A stretch of 64,000 nt of DNA from Eubacterium sp. (GTDB taxonomy: Bacteria; Bacillota; Clostridia; Lachnospirales; Lachnospiraceae), in the NCBI GenBank assembly GCA_024698585.1, contig JAILRB010000052.1, positions 1 through 64,000 on the forward strand. The letters run 5' to 3'. Of the stretch, positions 25,463-34,024 are shown piece after piece. A program made the translations under genes and the position numbers. Position 1 is the stretch's first letter. Every line of letters starts with the position of its first letter. The notes under the pieces are model-generated. The model was given only the letters and a program-made list of their open reading frames with translations, was not told the origin of the DNA and did no database searches.

Positions 25463-26845
25463 TTATTTTTTTAACAGGTCTTCCCCGATGTTTACTACGT
25501 CTCCGGCTCCCATAGTTATTAACAAGTCATTTTCTTTACAATTTTTTAATAAAAATTGTTCAATTTCTTCGAAAGACGGGAAATAGTATGTTTCGGTTCC
25601 GATTTTTTCGATTTCATTTTTTACATCTTCGGAACTAATGCCCAAAGTGTTCTTTTCTCTGGCGGCATAAATGTCTGCCAAAACTACGGCGTCTGCCTTG
25701 GAAAGTTCCTGTGCAAATTCATGCAGCAGGGCTTTGGTTCGGGTGTAAGTGTGTGGCTGGAATACAATCCACATCTTCTTATGAGGATAATGTTTTGCAG
25801 TCTTAATTGTAGCGCGGATTTCATCCGGATGATGTGCATAGTCATCAATGACAGTAAATCCATTCACTTTTCCCTTGTACTGGAAACGACGATCCGTTCC
25901 ACCGTACTGCTGAAGCCCTTTAAGAATATCTTCATCCTTTAATCCAAGGACGTGCGCTGTAGCGATAGCTGCCAGAGAATTATAAATATTATGTTCTCCG
26001 GTAACGCCTAAAGTAATATGTGCAATGACCTTTCCGTTCTTTACTAAATCGTAAGAACCATGGGCAAAATCATCATAAGTAATGTTTGTGGCACTGTAAT
26101 CACTCTTATTCGGGTCAGAACCAACGGTAATCACGTTACACTTCAGTCCTTCTGTGAAGTATTCCACGTTTTCAATGTCACTGTTAATGACTAAAGTACC
26201 GTCTTCCGGAATCAATGATGCATAAACTTTAAAACTGTGTCTGATGTCGTCTAAATCCTTGAAGAAATCCAGATGATCTGCAGCAACATTTAAGATAATA
26301 CCGATTTTTGGTGGGAAAGAATGAAAACTATTGGTATATTCGCAGGATTCCGTAATGATATGCTCGGAATGTCCTACTCTGGTATTTCCCTTGATGGTTG
26401 GCATAATTCCACCGACCAAAATAGTAGGATCTGTGTCTGCTTCCAATAAAATCTGAGAAATCATGGAAGTGGTTGTGGTTTTTCCATGAGTTCCGGATAC
26501 ACCAATGGATTCCTTGTAATTTTTCATGATTTGTCCGAGAAATTCGGCACGGGTTAATAAAGGAATATTTTTTTCGGTTGCAGCCACTAATTCCGGGTTA
26601 TCTGCCTTCACTGCAGCTGTATATATTAAAACATCTACATCATCAGCAACATTGGAAGCCTGCTGTCCATAAAAAACAGTGGCACCTAAAGATTCCAGAT
26701 GCTTTGTGATTTCTGATTCTCTGGAATCAGAACCGGTTACCGTAAAACCACGGGAAAGCATAATCTCGGCCAAGCCACTCATGCTGATGCCACCAATTCC
26801 GGTAAAATGTAATTTCGCCGGAACGTCAAAATTTAATTGATACAT
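25463..26845 (-). CDS. murC: UDP-N-acetylmuramate-L-alanine ligase
   Basis: 460 residues from the ATG at 26845 (MYQLNFDVPAKLHFTGIGG). ATGGAG directly upstream gives a good ribosome site; the frame stays open to 26926, but that start would lie within the leader hairpin. Motifs are FTGIGGISMSGLAE (UDP-binding glycine loop, about 14-27), GVSGTHGKTTTTSM (ATP P-loop, about 116-129), the DYAHHPDEI region (about 345) and FQPHTYTRT. It adds the first amino acid of the peptidoglycan stem peptide in the cytoplasm. It is a single-gene unit with its own promoter and terminator. Confidence 0.96.
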   Translation of the reverse strand: MYQLNFDVPAKLHFTGIGGISMSGLAEIMLSRGFTVTGSDSRESEITKHLESLGATVFYGQQASNVADDVDVLIYTAAVKADNPELVAATEKNIPLLTRAEFLGQIMKNYKESIGVSGTHGKTTTTSMISQILLEADTDPTILVGGIMPTIKGNTRVGHSEHIITESCEYTNSFHSFPPKIGIILNVAADHLDFFKDLDDIRHSFKVYASLIPEDGTLVINSDIENVEYFTEGLKCNVITVGSDPNKSDYSATNITYDDFAHGSYDLVKNGKVIAHITLGVTGEHNIYNSLAAIATAHVLGLKDEDILKGLQQYGGTDRRFQYKGKVNGFTVIDDYAHHPDEIRATIKTAKHYPHKKMWIVFQPHTYTRTKALLHEFAQELSKADAVVLADIYAAREKNTLGISSEDVKNEIEKIGTETYYFPSFEEIEQFLLKNCKENDLLITMGAGDVVNIGEDLLKK

Positions 26846-26883
26846 AATAAACTCCATTCCGCTACCAGGTAGCACAATTCGTA

Positions 26884-26928
26884 AAATGCGTAAGAAAACC
26901 CTTTTAATAGGAAATGATTTACGCATTT
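26884..26928 (-). promoter_or_regulatory. Leader hairpin at the 5' end of the murC transcript
   Basis: AAATGCGTAA (26884-26893) and TTACGCATTT (26919-26928) are perfect 10-base inverted repeats around a 25-base loop that contains the ACCCTTTTAAT motif. The predicted murC start is near 26925, so the hairpin forms the extreme 5' end of the message. It could protect the RNA or act as an operator. Confidence 0.55.
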
Positions 26929-26931
26929 ATA

Positions 26932-26959
26932 AGTATACAATTATTTATGGAAAAATCAA
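26932..26959 (-). promoter_or_regulatory. Promoter of murC
   Basis: TTGATT (26959-26954) and TATACT (26937-26932) are spaced by 16 bases. The segment TTGATTTTTCCAT is shared with the dnaD promoter. Confidence 0.75.
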
Positions 26960-27067
26960 ACGGAAAACAATGAATTACAAAAATCATAGATGGTAATTGT
27001 GGAATGTGCACAAGAAATGTCGAAATATGATAAAAAAAAGGGTAAAAATCGATAAGAAAATCTCGAA

Positions 27068-27102
27068 AAACCCTTTAAATCAAAGGGGTTTGATGATATA
27101 AT
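27068..27102 (+). promoter_or_regulatory. glgC promoter with overlapping inverted repeat
   Basis: A TGA plus TATAAT (27094-27102) forms an extended -10. TTTAAA at 27074-27079 is a plausible -35 with a 17-base spacer. AAACCCTTT (27068-27076) and AAAGGGGTTT (27082-27091) form an inverted repeat with one bulge over the -35, a likely operator. Confidence 0.65.
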
Positions 27103-27177
27103 CAAATGTACAAATACCACACGGACGGGTATACGAAGAATGGTCCGGACTTAAATTTATGCAACGAGGTGATAGAC

Positions 27178-28449
27178 ATGATTAAAAAAGAGATGATTGC
27201 GATGCTGCTTGCAGGTGGACAAGGAAGCCGTCTGGGTGTATTGACAGCGAAAGTCGCGAAACCGGCAGTTGCTTTTGGAGGAAAGTATAAGATTATTGAT
27301 TTCCCATTAAGCAACTGTATTAATTCAGGAATTGATACGGTAGGTGTGTTGACACAGTATCAACCACTCCGCTTAAATGCCCATATTGGCATTGGTATTC
27401 CTTGGGATCTAGATCGAAACATTGGAGGGGTCACGGTTCTTCCTCCATATGAAAAGAGCCAAAATACGGAGTGGTACACAGGAACGGCGAATGCTATTTA
27501 TCAGAATTTAGAGTACATGGAGTCCTACAATCCTGATTATGTCCTGATTTTGTCAGGAGATCATATCTATAAAATGGATTATGAAGTGATGTTGGATTAT
27601 CATAAGGCGAATAATTCAGATGTAACCATTGCAGCGATGCCGGTTCCATGGGAAGAAGCAGGACGTTTTGGAGTTGTGGTAGCAGATGAGAATCATCAGA
27701 TTACCGAGTTCCAGGAAAAGCCTGAGAATCCTAAGAGTAACTTGGCTTCTATGGGTATTTATATCTTTAGTTGGCCGGTTCTTAGAGAGGCGTTGATTAA
27801 GTTAAAGGATCAGCCGAATTGTGATTTTGGTATGCATGTTATTCCATATGTACATCAGAACGGAAAACGAATTTTTGCATATGAGTACACAGGATATTGG
27901 AAAGATGTAGGAACTTTAAAATCATATTGGGAAGCAAATATGGAATTAATTGATATTGTTCCTGAGTTCAATCTTTATGAAGAGTTCTGGAAGATTTACA
28001 CTAAGAATGATGCATTACCACCACAGTACCTGTCTGCAGAGTCTAAGGTAGAACGTAGTATCGTTGGTGAAGGCTGTGATATCTGTGGAGGGGTATATAA
28101 CTCCGTAATCAGTGCAGATGTTGAAGTGGAGGAAGGAGCAGAGGTTCACGATTCTATCATTATGCAGGGTTGTAAGATTAAAAAGGGAACGAAGATTTAC
28201 AATTCTATCATTGCTGAAAATGTAGAAGTTGGAGAAAATGTTACGATTGGTGTAGGGAAATACGCAGACAGCCAGTTAAGTGAGAAGGTTTATAACTGTG
28301 AACTTGCTGTAATCGGTGAGAACTCTAAAATACCGGATGGTGTAACGATTGGACAGAATGTTGCGATTTCAGGAAAGACAGAAATATCAGATTACCCTGA
28401 CGGAAAACTCCCATCAGGAGGCTATATAGTTAAGGCAGGTGAGATTTAA
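27178..28449 (+). CDS. glgC: Glucose-1-phosphate adenylyltransferase, catalytic subunit
   Basis: 423 residues from ATG 27178, which follows GAGGTGAT. The frame extends upstream to 27106, but that lies in the promoter. The nucleotide-binding motif [15 protein letters not shown] (about 9-22) is intact. [41 protein letters not shown] and [15 protein letters not shown] follow in order, then a left-handed beta-helix (about 290-400). It makes ADP-glucose for glycogen. It overlaps glgD by one base (TAATG), so the subunits are made together. Confidence 0.97.
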   Translation: MIKKEMIAMLLAGGQGSRLGVLTAKVAKPAVAFGGKYKIIDFPLSNCINSGIDTVGVLTQYQPLRLNAHIGIGIPWDLDRNIGGVTVLPPYEKSQNTEWYTGTANAIYQNLEYMESYNPDYVLILSGDHIYKMDYEVMLDYHKANNSDVTIAAMPVPWEEAGRFGVVVADENHQITEFQEKPENPKSNLASMGIYIFSWPVLREALIKLKDQPNCDFGMHVIPYVHQNGKRIFAYEYTGYWKDVGTLKSYWEANMELIDIVPEFNLYEEFWKIYTKNDALPPQYLSAESKVERSIVGEGCDICGGVYNSVISADVEVEEGAEVHDSIIMQGCKIKKGTKIYNSIIAENVEVGENVTIGVGKYADSQLSEKVYNCELAVIGENSKIPDGVTIGQNVAISGKTEISDYPDGKLPSGGYIVKAGEI

Positions 28450-29570
28450 TGAGGGCAGTTGGAATTATTTTAGCAGGTGGAAATAACAGTAAGATGCAGG
28501 ATCTTTCGAAGAAGAGAGCTGTCGGAGCGATGCCATTGGCAGGTAGCTACAGAGCGATTGATTTTGCACTGAGTAATATGACAAATTCACATATTCAGAA
28601 GGTGGCTGTACTGACACAGTATAATGCCCTTTCATTGAATGAACATTTAAGCTCATCAAAATGGTGGGACTTTGGTAGAAAACAGGGCGGACTTTATGTA
28701 TTTACTCCATCCATCACATCGGATAATGGATTCTGGTATCGTGGAACTGCAGATGCGATTGCACAGAACATTGCATTCTTAAAGAAGAGCCATGAACCGT
28801 ATGTAATCATCGCTTCCGGTGATGCAATCTATAAGATGGATTATAATAAAGTATTAGAAAAACATGTTGAAACCGGTGCGGATATTACGATTGTAGGAAA
28901 GGAAATGCCGGAAGGTACAGACGTTTCCGCATATGGAGTAATATCAACGGATGAATCCGGAAGAGTTACGGACTTCGTCGAAAAACCAATAGACAGCACA
29001 AACACATTTGTTTCCACAGGAATTTATGTGATTCGAAGAAGATTGCTGATTCAGTTGGTGGAAGAATGTTCCGCAGCAGATCAGTATGATTTGGTTTCAG
29101 ACATTATTATCAGAAACAAGGATGCAAAGAGAATATTTGCGTATAAGATGGACTCATATTGGAAGAACATTGCCAGCGTTCAAAATTACTTTGACGCAAA
29201 CATGGATTTCTTAAAGAAGGATGTTCGTGATTTCTTCTTTAAACAATATCCGGATGTTTATTCTAAGGTCGAAGATTTGCCGCCGGCAAAATATAACCCG
29301 GGTTCTAACGTAGGTAACAGTCTTGTGTCTAGTGGATGTATTATTAATGGTGAGGTACAGGGTTCCGTTATTTTTAAGCAGGCATACATAGGAAATAATT
29401 GTGTGGTGAAGAATTCCATTATCATGAACGACGTATATATCGGTGATGGAGCAGTGATTGAGAACTGTATTATTGAAAGCCACAGCACGATTAATCCGAA
29501 TGAAAAGCTTGGTAATTCTGACGGAAACGTGGAAATAATTAACGAGAGAAATTTTAGATATAGTCTATAA
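28449..29570 (+). CDS. glgD: GlgD, non-catalytic/regulatory subunit of ADP-glucose pyrophosphorylase
   Basis: 373 residues. It is a GlgC homologue in which the nucleotide loop reads [17 protein letters not shown] (about 9-25) instead of GGQGSRL, the usual sign of a GlgD subunit that tunes GlgC rather than catalysing. [31 protein letters not shown] and [15 protein letters not shown] are conserved. The GlgC-GlgD pair is typical of Firmicutes. spoVG follows 17 bases after the stop. Confidence 0.95.
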   Translation: MRAVGIILAGGNNSKMQDLSKKRAVGAMPLAGSYRAIDFALSNMTNSHIQKVAVLTQYNALSLNEHLSSSKWWDFGRKQGGLYVFTPSITSDNGFWYRGTADAIAQNIAFLKKSHEPYVIIASGDAIYKMDYNKVLEKHVETGADITIVGKEMPEGTDVSAYGVISTDESGRVTDFVEKPIDSTNTFVSTGIYVIRRRLLIQLVEECSAADQYDLVSDIIIRNKDAKRIFAYKMDSYWKNIASVQNYFDANMDFLKKDVRDFFFKQYPDVYSKVEDLPPAKYNPGSNVGNSLVSSGCIINGEVQGSVIFKQAYIGNNCVVKNSIIMNDVYIGDGAVIENCIIESHSTINPNEKLGNSDGNVEIINERNFRYSL

Positions 29571-29587
29571 TAGAAAAGGAGCGGCAT

Positions 29588-29860
29588 ATGAATATAACAG
29601 ACGTAAGAGTTAGAAAGATGACAAAAGAAGGTAAGATGAAGGCTGTAGTATCTATTACCATTGATGGCGAATTCGTAGTTCATGACATCAAGGTAGTAGA
29701 AGGCGAAAAGGGATTATTCATTGCAATGCCTAGCAGAAAGGCAGCAGATGGCGAATACAGAGATATTGCTCATCCAATTAATTCCGAAACACGTAGCTCT
29801 ATTCAGCAGATTGTTTTAGATGCTTACGAAAAAGCTTTATTAGAGCCGGATGAAGCATAA
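29588..29860 (+). CDS. spoVG: SpoVG, RNA-binding regulator
   Basis: 90 residues, the normal length. [55 protein letters not shown] and the C-terminal helix are all typical. SpoVG binds RNA and affects septation and gene expression in Firmicutes. AAAAGGAGCGGCAT precedes ATG 29588. The 17-base distance to glgD suggests one glgC-glgD-spoVG message that ends at the terminator just downstream. In many Firmicutes spoVG is a stand-alone gene near purR or glmU, so the glycogen linkage is of some interest. Confidence 0.97.
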   Translation: MNITDVRVRKMTKEGKMKAVVSITIDGEFVVHDIKVVEGEKGLFIAMPSRKAADGEYRDIAHPINSETRSSIQQIVLDAYEKALLEPDEA

Positions 29861-29910
29861 CGGAAATGCTTCAAACCTAGCGGGAATCGTTGTAAAAACG
29901 TTTTTTGAGG

Positions 29911-29945
29911 AAAAGAGAACTGAGAACTCAGTTCTCTTTTTTTTT
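29911..29945 (+). terminator. Terminator after spoVG
   Basis: AAAAGAGAACTGA (29911-29923) pairs with TCAGTTCTCTTTT (29928-29940) around a short loop. A run of nine or more T follows. Confidence 0.9.
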
Positions 29946-30026
29946 GTGAAAAATATGAAAAAAGAGGGGAGAGTCTTCTGATAATCTTAGGAAAATTAGT
30001 GAAAAAAGCGAAAAAAACAGGAAGTA

Positions 30027-30055
30027 TTGCTGAAAACATTTTTGAAAAGTAGTAT
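30027..30055 (+). promoter_or_regulatory. Probable promoter of the large secreted beta-helix protein
   Basis: TTGCTG (30027-30032) and TAGTAT (30050-30055) are spaced by 17 bases, upstream of TAGGAGG (30083-30089) and ATG 30096. Confidence 0.5.
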
Positions 30056-30095
30056 GGACTTAAACAGGTTAAAAAAGAGAGATAGGAGGCTTATA

Positions 30096-33000
30096 ATGAG
30101 AAAGCGTATGAAAAGGTTTGGGGCTGTGATGATGGCGGTCGCATTGACCGTTTCCGGGTGGAATGGCACGGGAATGGTTTATGGTGCATCCGAAGGAAAT
30201 TCGGCAGCAGAGGATGACCCGATTGAGGCAACAGTGAACGGACAGGTATATTTTGTGCAATCGGGAACAAAGACTGTGATTACATTGGATGGAACAGATT
30301 ATGGGCCGATTGAATGTAATGTTAAATATCAGCCAAAGACAGAAGGGTTTAGTACAGAGAATGTACCACAGAATGGTTTGTTTACAATTCGATATGGCGT
30401 GTACAACGAAAAGGAAATTGTAAACTTTAGCAATCCGGCAAATAATGCGAACTGGAAGGCAGATGAAAGTGCTGTGTATCAGATTCTGAATCATCAGAAT
30501 CCGTCCGGATGGGAGTCAGTACGAATGGAACCACAAGGGGATGGAACGGTGGCATTTAAAAGTTCCGCGGTAGACAAATATCTGACCCTTGGGGAAAACG
30601 GAATGCAGTTAATCAGCATTGGGAAGGGCGAAGAAGTGTCCTCCAATGAAAAATTTATTTTATATACCGATACTACTCCGAAAACAGCAAAGAATGTAAC
30701 AGTAACGGAAAAAAGCGGAGATACGGTATCACTTTCCTGGAATTCTGTCAGTGAAACCATGTATTGTGGATACGAGGTTTTATATTCCACCAGCGAAAAT
30801 GGAACGTATCGTTCGGCAGGACAGACGGCAAGCACGTCTTATGAAGTAAGTGACTTGTCCGTGAATACAAAATATTATTTCAAAATCAGAACACTGACAA
30901 ACAATGTGGGTGGTCCTTATGCGGACAGCAAAATCATCTACACCACAACCAGCTCTGATTTAAAACCGAGGGTTACAAAGAATGTAACCGTGAAGGAAAC
31001 AGAAAATGGATTAAAAGTCAGCTGGGATAAAGCGACCAATGCAAAAAGCTACAAGGTCTTAAGTGCACAGGGAAAATACGGAAACTTCCAGACTATAGGA
31101 ACAACCACAGACACAAGCTGTACCGTTCCGGTGGGGAATGGGTCTAAGTACAATAAGTACTTCAAGGTTATTTCCGTAAACAATGGAAGCGAAAGCAGTG
31201 CGTCAGAAGCAGTGTCTCTGGAAACTATGATGTTCGGTAAGAACACTTATATTTTCAATGACGAAGATGATGATGCGCAGATTAAGAATGTTGTGGAAAA
31301 TATCTTTAGCAAGCAGCATTACAGTCAGTTTGGAACAAACCGATATGCATTGCTCTTTAAGCAGGGAGAATACCTGGATACCGGGGCGTTGAATATCGGA
31401 TATTATACACAGATTTTAGGATTGGGAAAAAGTCCGGAAGATGTAAATCTTTACAATGTTCATACACCGGCAGCATTGTCCGGAAATAATGTAACCTGTA
31501 ACTTCTGGGTTGGCATTGAAAATGCAACAATTAAGGACCTGGAAGATCAGGGAGACAATTATTTTTGGTTTAAGTGGGCTGCTTCTCAGGCTGCACCGGC
31601 AAGAAGAATGAATGTGGAACGTCAGGCTTTCTTCCAGTGGGGATGGGAAGGATACGCCAGTGGCGGATACTTTGCAGACAGCCGCTTTTATAAGAAGGCA
31701 GGTTCCTATACACAGCAGCAGTATTATTACAGAAACTGTGATTTTAAAGAAGGAACCTATGGTGTGAACTGGAATCAGGTGATTCAGGCCAGCACAGGAA
31801 TTCAAAGTGGAGAAAACTATAATGTAGAGGACAATGGCTCAAAACTACAGAATACGAAAGAACTTTTAAGTGGTGAAGGTTATACCAACTGGGCTCAGCG
31901 AGGAAGAACTACCATTGTCAATGAAACAAGAGTTAACAGGGAAAAACCATTCCTTTACTTCGACAAGGAAAAGGATGAGTACCGTGTATTCGTTCCGGCG
32001 TTGAGAAAGAATTCTAAAGGAATCAGTTGGGAAAACGGAATGGGAGAAGGAACTTCCATCAGCTTGGAAAAATACTTCTATATTGCTCATCCGGAAACCG
32101 ATAATGCAGCAAGCATTAATAAGCAGATTCGCGCCGGAAAGAATGTATTATTCACACCGGGAATCTATTATGTGGAAAGCCCGATTGAAGTAAACACAGC
32201 GGATACCATTCTTTTGGGAATTGGTATGGCAACCATTCAGCCAAACAACAGCGACTCTGCAATCAAGGTGGCAGATGTCGGTGGTGTTGAAGTGGCAGGA
32301 CTGATTCTGGATGCAGGAAATCAGTCCAAGACATTACTGCAGGTGGGAGAAGAAGGATGCAATAAAGACCATTCCGAAAACCCTACCGTATTACATGATG
32401 TAATTTATCGTGTGGGTGGTGCAGGACATTTAGGTCGTGTGGAAAGCTGTCAGGTTATTAACAGCAATGATGTGATTATTGACCATACCTGGATCTGGCG
32501 AGCAGACCATGGTGAAAATACAGGATGGTATGCGAATACCTCGAAGAATGGTCTGGTAGTAAATGGTGACCGTGTGACGGCTTACGGTTTATTCTGCGAA
32601 CACTTTCAGGAATATGATATTTTATGGCGCGGAGAAGAAGGCGCGACTTATTTCTTCCAGAATGAAAAATGTTACGATCCACAGAAACAGAGTGAGTGGA
32701 TGAGTCATGATGGCACAAAGAATGGTTATGCAGCATATAAAGTTGCCAATAACGTGAAGAAGCATTATGCCGTTGGAATGGGAATTTATGATGTGTTCAT
32801 TTACACCAATGGAGCCAGCATTTACGTGGATAACGGAATTGAAGTTCCTGACACACCGGGAGTAATCATTGAAAACCTTTGTACCGTAGAACTGTCCGGA
32901 GATGGTGCACCGGGAGTTGGCATGAATCATATGACCAATGACGCCGCGCCGGGAATACGTCAGGGCGCAGGAACCAACGGCGGATATGTGGTTCAGAGTA

Positions 33001-33716
33001 TGCTGTCATACACCAATGGTGTGGCAAGATTTCTGCCGGATGCATACAATGGCAATGATAATATTGCGGTTCAGCAGGAAGCAGGAACTACACCGACCAA
33101 TGATGTAAAAGCGGAAAAAAGCATCAAAAAAGATGCGCCATCTAAAGACGAGGAAAAGCCACTTTGGGAAATGACAGATACTGATTATGCAAAGAAACTG
33201 GAAGATGCTGCAAAGAATCAGCAGGAAGAAGAGCAGGACTCCGGCAATGAAGGAAAGGGTCAGCAGCCTCAACCACAGCCGCAGCCACAGACAGGATTGA
33301 AGAAAAATCAGAAAATTACGGTTGGTAAGTATACTTACAAGGTATCTTCCGTTAATGGAAAGCAGGGTAAGGTGATACTTACAGGAGTGGTTAAGAAATA
33401 TCGGAAGAAACTGAAAAAAGCGTCCGTGAAAGCAACCATTTCCTATCAGGGATATCGTTTAAAGGTGACGACAGTTGGCAAGAAAGCATTTAGCAAATGC
33501 AAGAAACTGAAGAAAGTAACCATTGGAAAGAACGTGACACAGGTAAAGGCAAAGGCCTTTGCAAAGTGTAAAAAACTGAAGAAGCTTACAATCAAAGGTA
33601 AGAAACTGAAAAAGTTCGCAAAGAATGCTTTGAGTAAAAGAGTTCGGAAAACTATTAAGATTAAAGCTACTGCGAAAGTGAAAAAGAAAATCTTTAAGGT
33701 ATTGAAGAGAAAATAA
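30096..33716 (+). CDS. Large secreted beta-helix protein with FN3 domains and basic leucine-rich tail
   Basis: 1206 residues from ATG 30096 (ribosome site TAGGAGG). The signal peptide, MRKRMKRFGAVMMAVALTVS, ends near MVYGA (about 32). An N-terminal beta-trefoil-like or unknown region (about 40-185) is followed by two fibronectin-III domains (about 192-283 and 290-375). A right-handed beta-helix region of pectate-lyase/GH55-like style (about 380-1000) comes next, with strand-turn repeats such as VIIDHTWIW and VVNGDRVTAYG. A Gln/Pro linker (about 1056-1066) leads to a very basic C-terminus (about 1070-1206) with BspA-like leucine-rich strands (KKAFSKCKKLKKVTIGKNV). The basic tail probably holds the protein on the negatively charged wall. 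A polysaccharide-degrading or polysaccharide-binding role is likely; a precise family is not certain. It is a single-gene unit. Confidence 0.85.
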   Translation: MRKRMKRFGAVMMAVALTVSGWNGTGMVYGASEGNSAAEDDPIEATVNGQVYFVQSGTKTVITLDGTDYGPIECNVKYQPKTEGFSTENVPQNGLFTIRYGVYNEKEIVNFSNPANNANWKADESAVYQILNHQNPSGWESVRMEPQGDGTVAFKSSAVDKYLTLGENGMQLISIGKGEEVSSNEKFILYTDTTPKTAKNVTVTEKSGDTVSLSWNSVSETMYCGYEVLYSTSENGTYRSAGQTASTSYEVSDLSVNTKYYFKIRTLTNNVGGPYADSKIIYTTTSSDLKPRVTKNVTVKETENGLKVSWDKATNAKSYKVLSAQGKYGNFQTIGTTTDTSCTVPVGNGSKYNKYFKVISVNNGSESSASEAVSLETMMFGKNTYIFNDEDDDAQIKNVVENIFSKQHYSQFGTNRYALLFKQGEYLDTGALNIGYYTQILGLGKSPEDVNLYNVHTPAALSGNNVTCNFWVGIENATIKDLEDQGDNYFWFKWAASQAAPARRMNVERQAFFQWGWEGYASGGYFADSRFYKKAGSYTQQQYYYRNCDFKEGTYGVNWNQVIQASTGIQSGENYNVEDNGSKLQNTKELLSGEGYTNWAQRGRTTIVNETRVNREKPFLYFDKEKDEYRVFVPALRKNSKGISWENGMGEGTSISLEKYFYIAHPETDNAASINKQIRAGKNVLFTPGIYYVESPIEVNTADTILLGIGMATIQPNNSDSAIKVADVGGVEVAGLILDAGNQSKTLLQVGEEGCNKDHSENPTVLHDVIYRVGGAGHLGRVESCQVINSNDVIIDHTWIWRADHGENTGWYANTSKNGLVVNGDRVTAYGLFCEHFQEYDILWRGEEGATYFFQNEKCYDPQKQSEWMSHDGTKNGYAAYKVANNVKKHYAVGMGIYDVFIYTNGASIYVDNGIEVPDTPGVIIENLCTVELSGDGAPGVGMNHMTNDAAPGIRQGAGTNGGYVVQSMLSYTNGVARFLPDAYNGNDNIAVQQEAGTTPTNDVKAEKSIKKDAPSKDEEKPLWEMTDTDYAKKLEDAAKNQQEEEQDSGNEGKGQQPQPQPQPQTGLKKNQKITVGKYTYKVSSVNGKQGKVILTGVVKKYRKKLKKASVKATISYQGYRLKVTTVGKKAFSKCKKLKKVTIGKNVTQVKAKAFAKCKKLKKLTIKGKKLKKFAKNALSKRVRKTIKIKATAKVKKKIFKVLKRK

Positions 33717-33721
33717 AAGAA

Positions 33722-33762
33722 AAGGCTAAGGTGAAAGAAATTTGCCTTAGCCTTGTTTTTTT
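33722..33762 (+). terminator. Terminator after the beta-helix protein
   Basis: AAGGCTAAGG (33722-33731) pairs perfectly with CCTTAGCCTT (33745-33754), followed by GTTTTTTTG. Confidence 0.9.
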
Positions 33763-33820
33763 GAAGAATAATTACTATTATTATTGATGGACACGACGAA
33801 TCAATATGAAGGGAATGATT

Positions 33821-34024
33821 ATGTTCTTGTCAGCAATTGGTATGCTCTTGAAAAAATGGAAAGAATTTATGGATGGGGGAACTGAAGAGACTGCTTTTAC
33901 CAGAATGGATAAGGCAATGATAGGAATACGAATGAATGCATGTGATGATGAATTCGTAAAGGAAGAGGAAATCAAAAATGCCCCATACAAAGGGAGTTGG
34001 GAGATAAAAATATGGTCACAGTGA
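33821..34024 (+). CDS. Possible small protein, 67 residues
   Basis: An open frame from ATG 33821 with AAGGGA 6 bases upstream ends 13 bases inside the next gene, an arrangement that fits coupled translation. The product starts with MFLSAIGMLLKKWKEF, a short hydrophobic then amphipathic helix, and is acidic near the end (CDDEFVKEEE). I know no family. It may be a genuine small peptide, a leader that tunes the downstream membrane protein, or chance. Confidence 0.3.
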   Translation: MFLSAIGMLLKKWKEFMDGGTEETAFTRMDKAMIGIRMNACDDEFVKEEEIKNAPYKGSWEIKIWSQ

